DNA from: Isochrysis galbana
Lineage: Eukaryota > Haptophyta > Isochrysidales > Isochrysidaceae
Assembly: GCA_018136815.1 (NCBI GenBank)
Contig: CM030936.1
Span: forward strand, 1,905,694-1,969,693
Length of the DNA: 64,000 bases
Direction of reading: 5' to 3'
In this document: positions 63,590 to 64,000 of the stretch, one piece after another
Layout: each line of letters opens with the position of its first letter
Numbering within the stretch: the first letter of the stretch is position 1
Notes under the pieces: model-generated
Database searches by the model: none
What the model was told of the DNA's origin: nothing
The model's input: only the letters and a program-made list of their open reading frames with translations
Program-made: the position numbers and the translations under genes

Positions 63590-64000
63590 TGCTCGTAGCG
63601 GGCCATCATGAGGGGGAAGGGGGGGGATGGCTCACGAGGGTCGGGTCGTCTTTCCGTCGGCGGGCTCTTCGCCGCTCCGTCGACTCTCCGCCCCTCCGCC
63701 CCTCCGCCCCTCCGCCTCGTAGCGTGTATGTCCGTGTGTTTTTGGTGCCTCCCCTGACGTGCCGAGGCGTACCCCTTGATACTCGGAGCGCTCTCCATGC
63801 GCCGTCACACCCAAGCGCTGACGCTACACCCCACCGTCTCTGACGCCCGACGTGACAAACCCCGCGCACACACACACACACACGCCTAGCCACTTGACGT
63901 GGTCGGCTGACTCCGGCCGGTGTGCCTTCACCCGACCCAGGCGGGACGCCGCACGCACGCCGCCGGCGGCAGGGCGAGGTGGAGTTGGCTAGCGAGGTTG
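63590..64000. other. Right-edge flank with inverted copy of the 60-kb minisatellite
   Basis: 63680-63722 reads CCGTCGACTCTCCGCCCCTC then (CGCCCCTCC)n, the reverse complement of the unit at 60060-60425. A CA microsatellite lies near 63867-63883. No gene seen. Confidence 0.5.

Noticed and set aside
1-64000. CRISPR arrays, bacterial operons, rRNA genes
   Set aside because: Tandem repeats found are contiguous or minisatellite in type without unique spacers; no rRNA signature seen; gene structure is eukaryotic.

Overview
This is nuclear DNA of a eukaryote. At least five genes need GT-AG introns to restore conserved domains. Typical eukaryotic nuclear genes are present: mitochondrial ribosomal protein uL29m (MRPL47), type B histone acetyltransferase HAT1, an A-like cyclin, a BAR-PH-ArfGAP protein and a cyclic-nucleotide-dependent AGC kinase. 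High GC, long C/G homopolymers, (CT)n/(GA)n tracts, an organellar RAP protein and an acetyltransferase with an N-terminal signal peptide point to a unicellular alga, plausibly one with a secondary plastid such as a haptophyte. The lineage is inference; no marker here fixes it. A run of exactly 100 N at 9038-9137 is an assembly gap.

Layout. 1-9 kb: uL29m (-) diverges from a long IQ/coiled-coil protein (+); then a frameshifted J-domain gene and a small hypothetical gene. 9-14 kb: the 5' end of a probable two-pore-channel-like gene running into the gap, then repeats and microsatellites. 14-17 kb: a four-exon PKG-like kinase. 17-19.3 kb: nested transposon debris. 19.4-25 kb: a RAP-domain protein and HAT1, both on the minus strand. 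25.5-27.4 kb: two copies of a GC-rich retroelement, head to head. 27.8-34.8 kb: a large disordered protein, a Harbinger-type transposase, another retroelement copy and a two-exon FAD oxidoreductase. 35-41.7 kb: a decayed Ty3 chromovirus split by a LINE with an 18-bp target duplication, then a SAP-like/chromodomain element. 42.9-50.8 kb: cyclin, a poorly resolved membrane protein, an AT-rich coding fragment and a single-pass membrane protein. 51.7-53.4 kb: more LINE and retroelement copies. 53.8-59 kb: ArfGAP and GNAT genes. 60-64 kb: minisatellites, a MITE and an LRR protein.

The most notable signal is a repeat family that ends in the same 3' structure as the LINE. Both have a CTAG-rich block, a small GCC...GGC hairpin and a terminal GGYGAGAATATTAAAAGGTTT tail that is T-rich, not A-rich. 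The family also carries several strong hairpins, and some copies have a 5' module with a short recurrent reading frame. This looks like a non-autonomous retroelement mobilised by the LINE through a shared 3' end. At least seven copies or part-copies with the 3' block lie in the window, several joined tail-to-head or head-to-head.

The host genes show no operon-like arrangement. Two unrelated minus-strand genes (RAP protein and the disordered protein) share a similar block of about 110 bp with GAGTCAA/TTGACTC motifs just upstream of their starts. It may be a common promoter element or a repeat.
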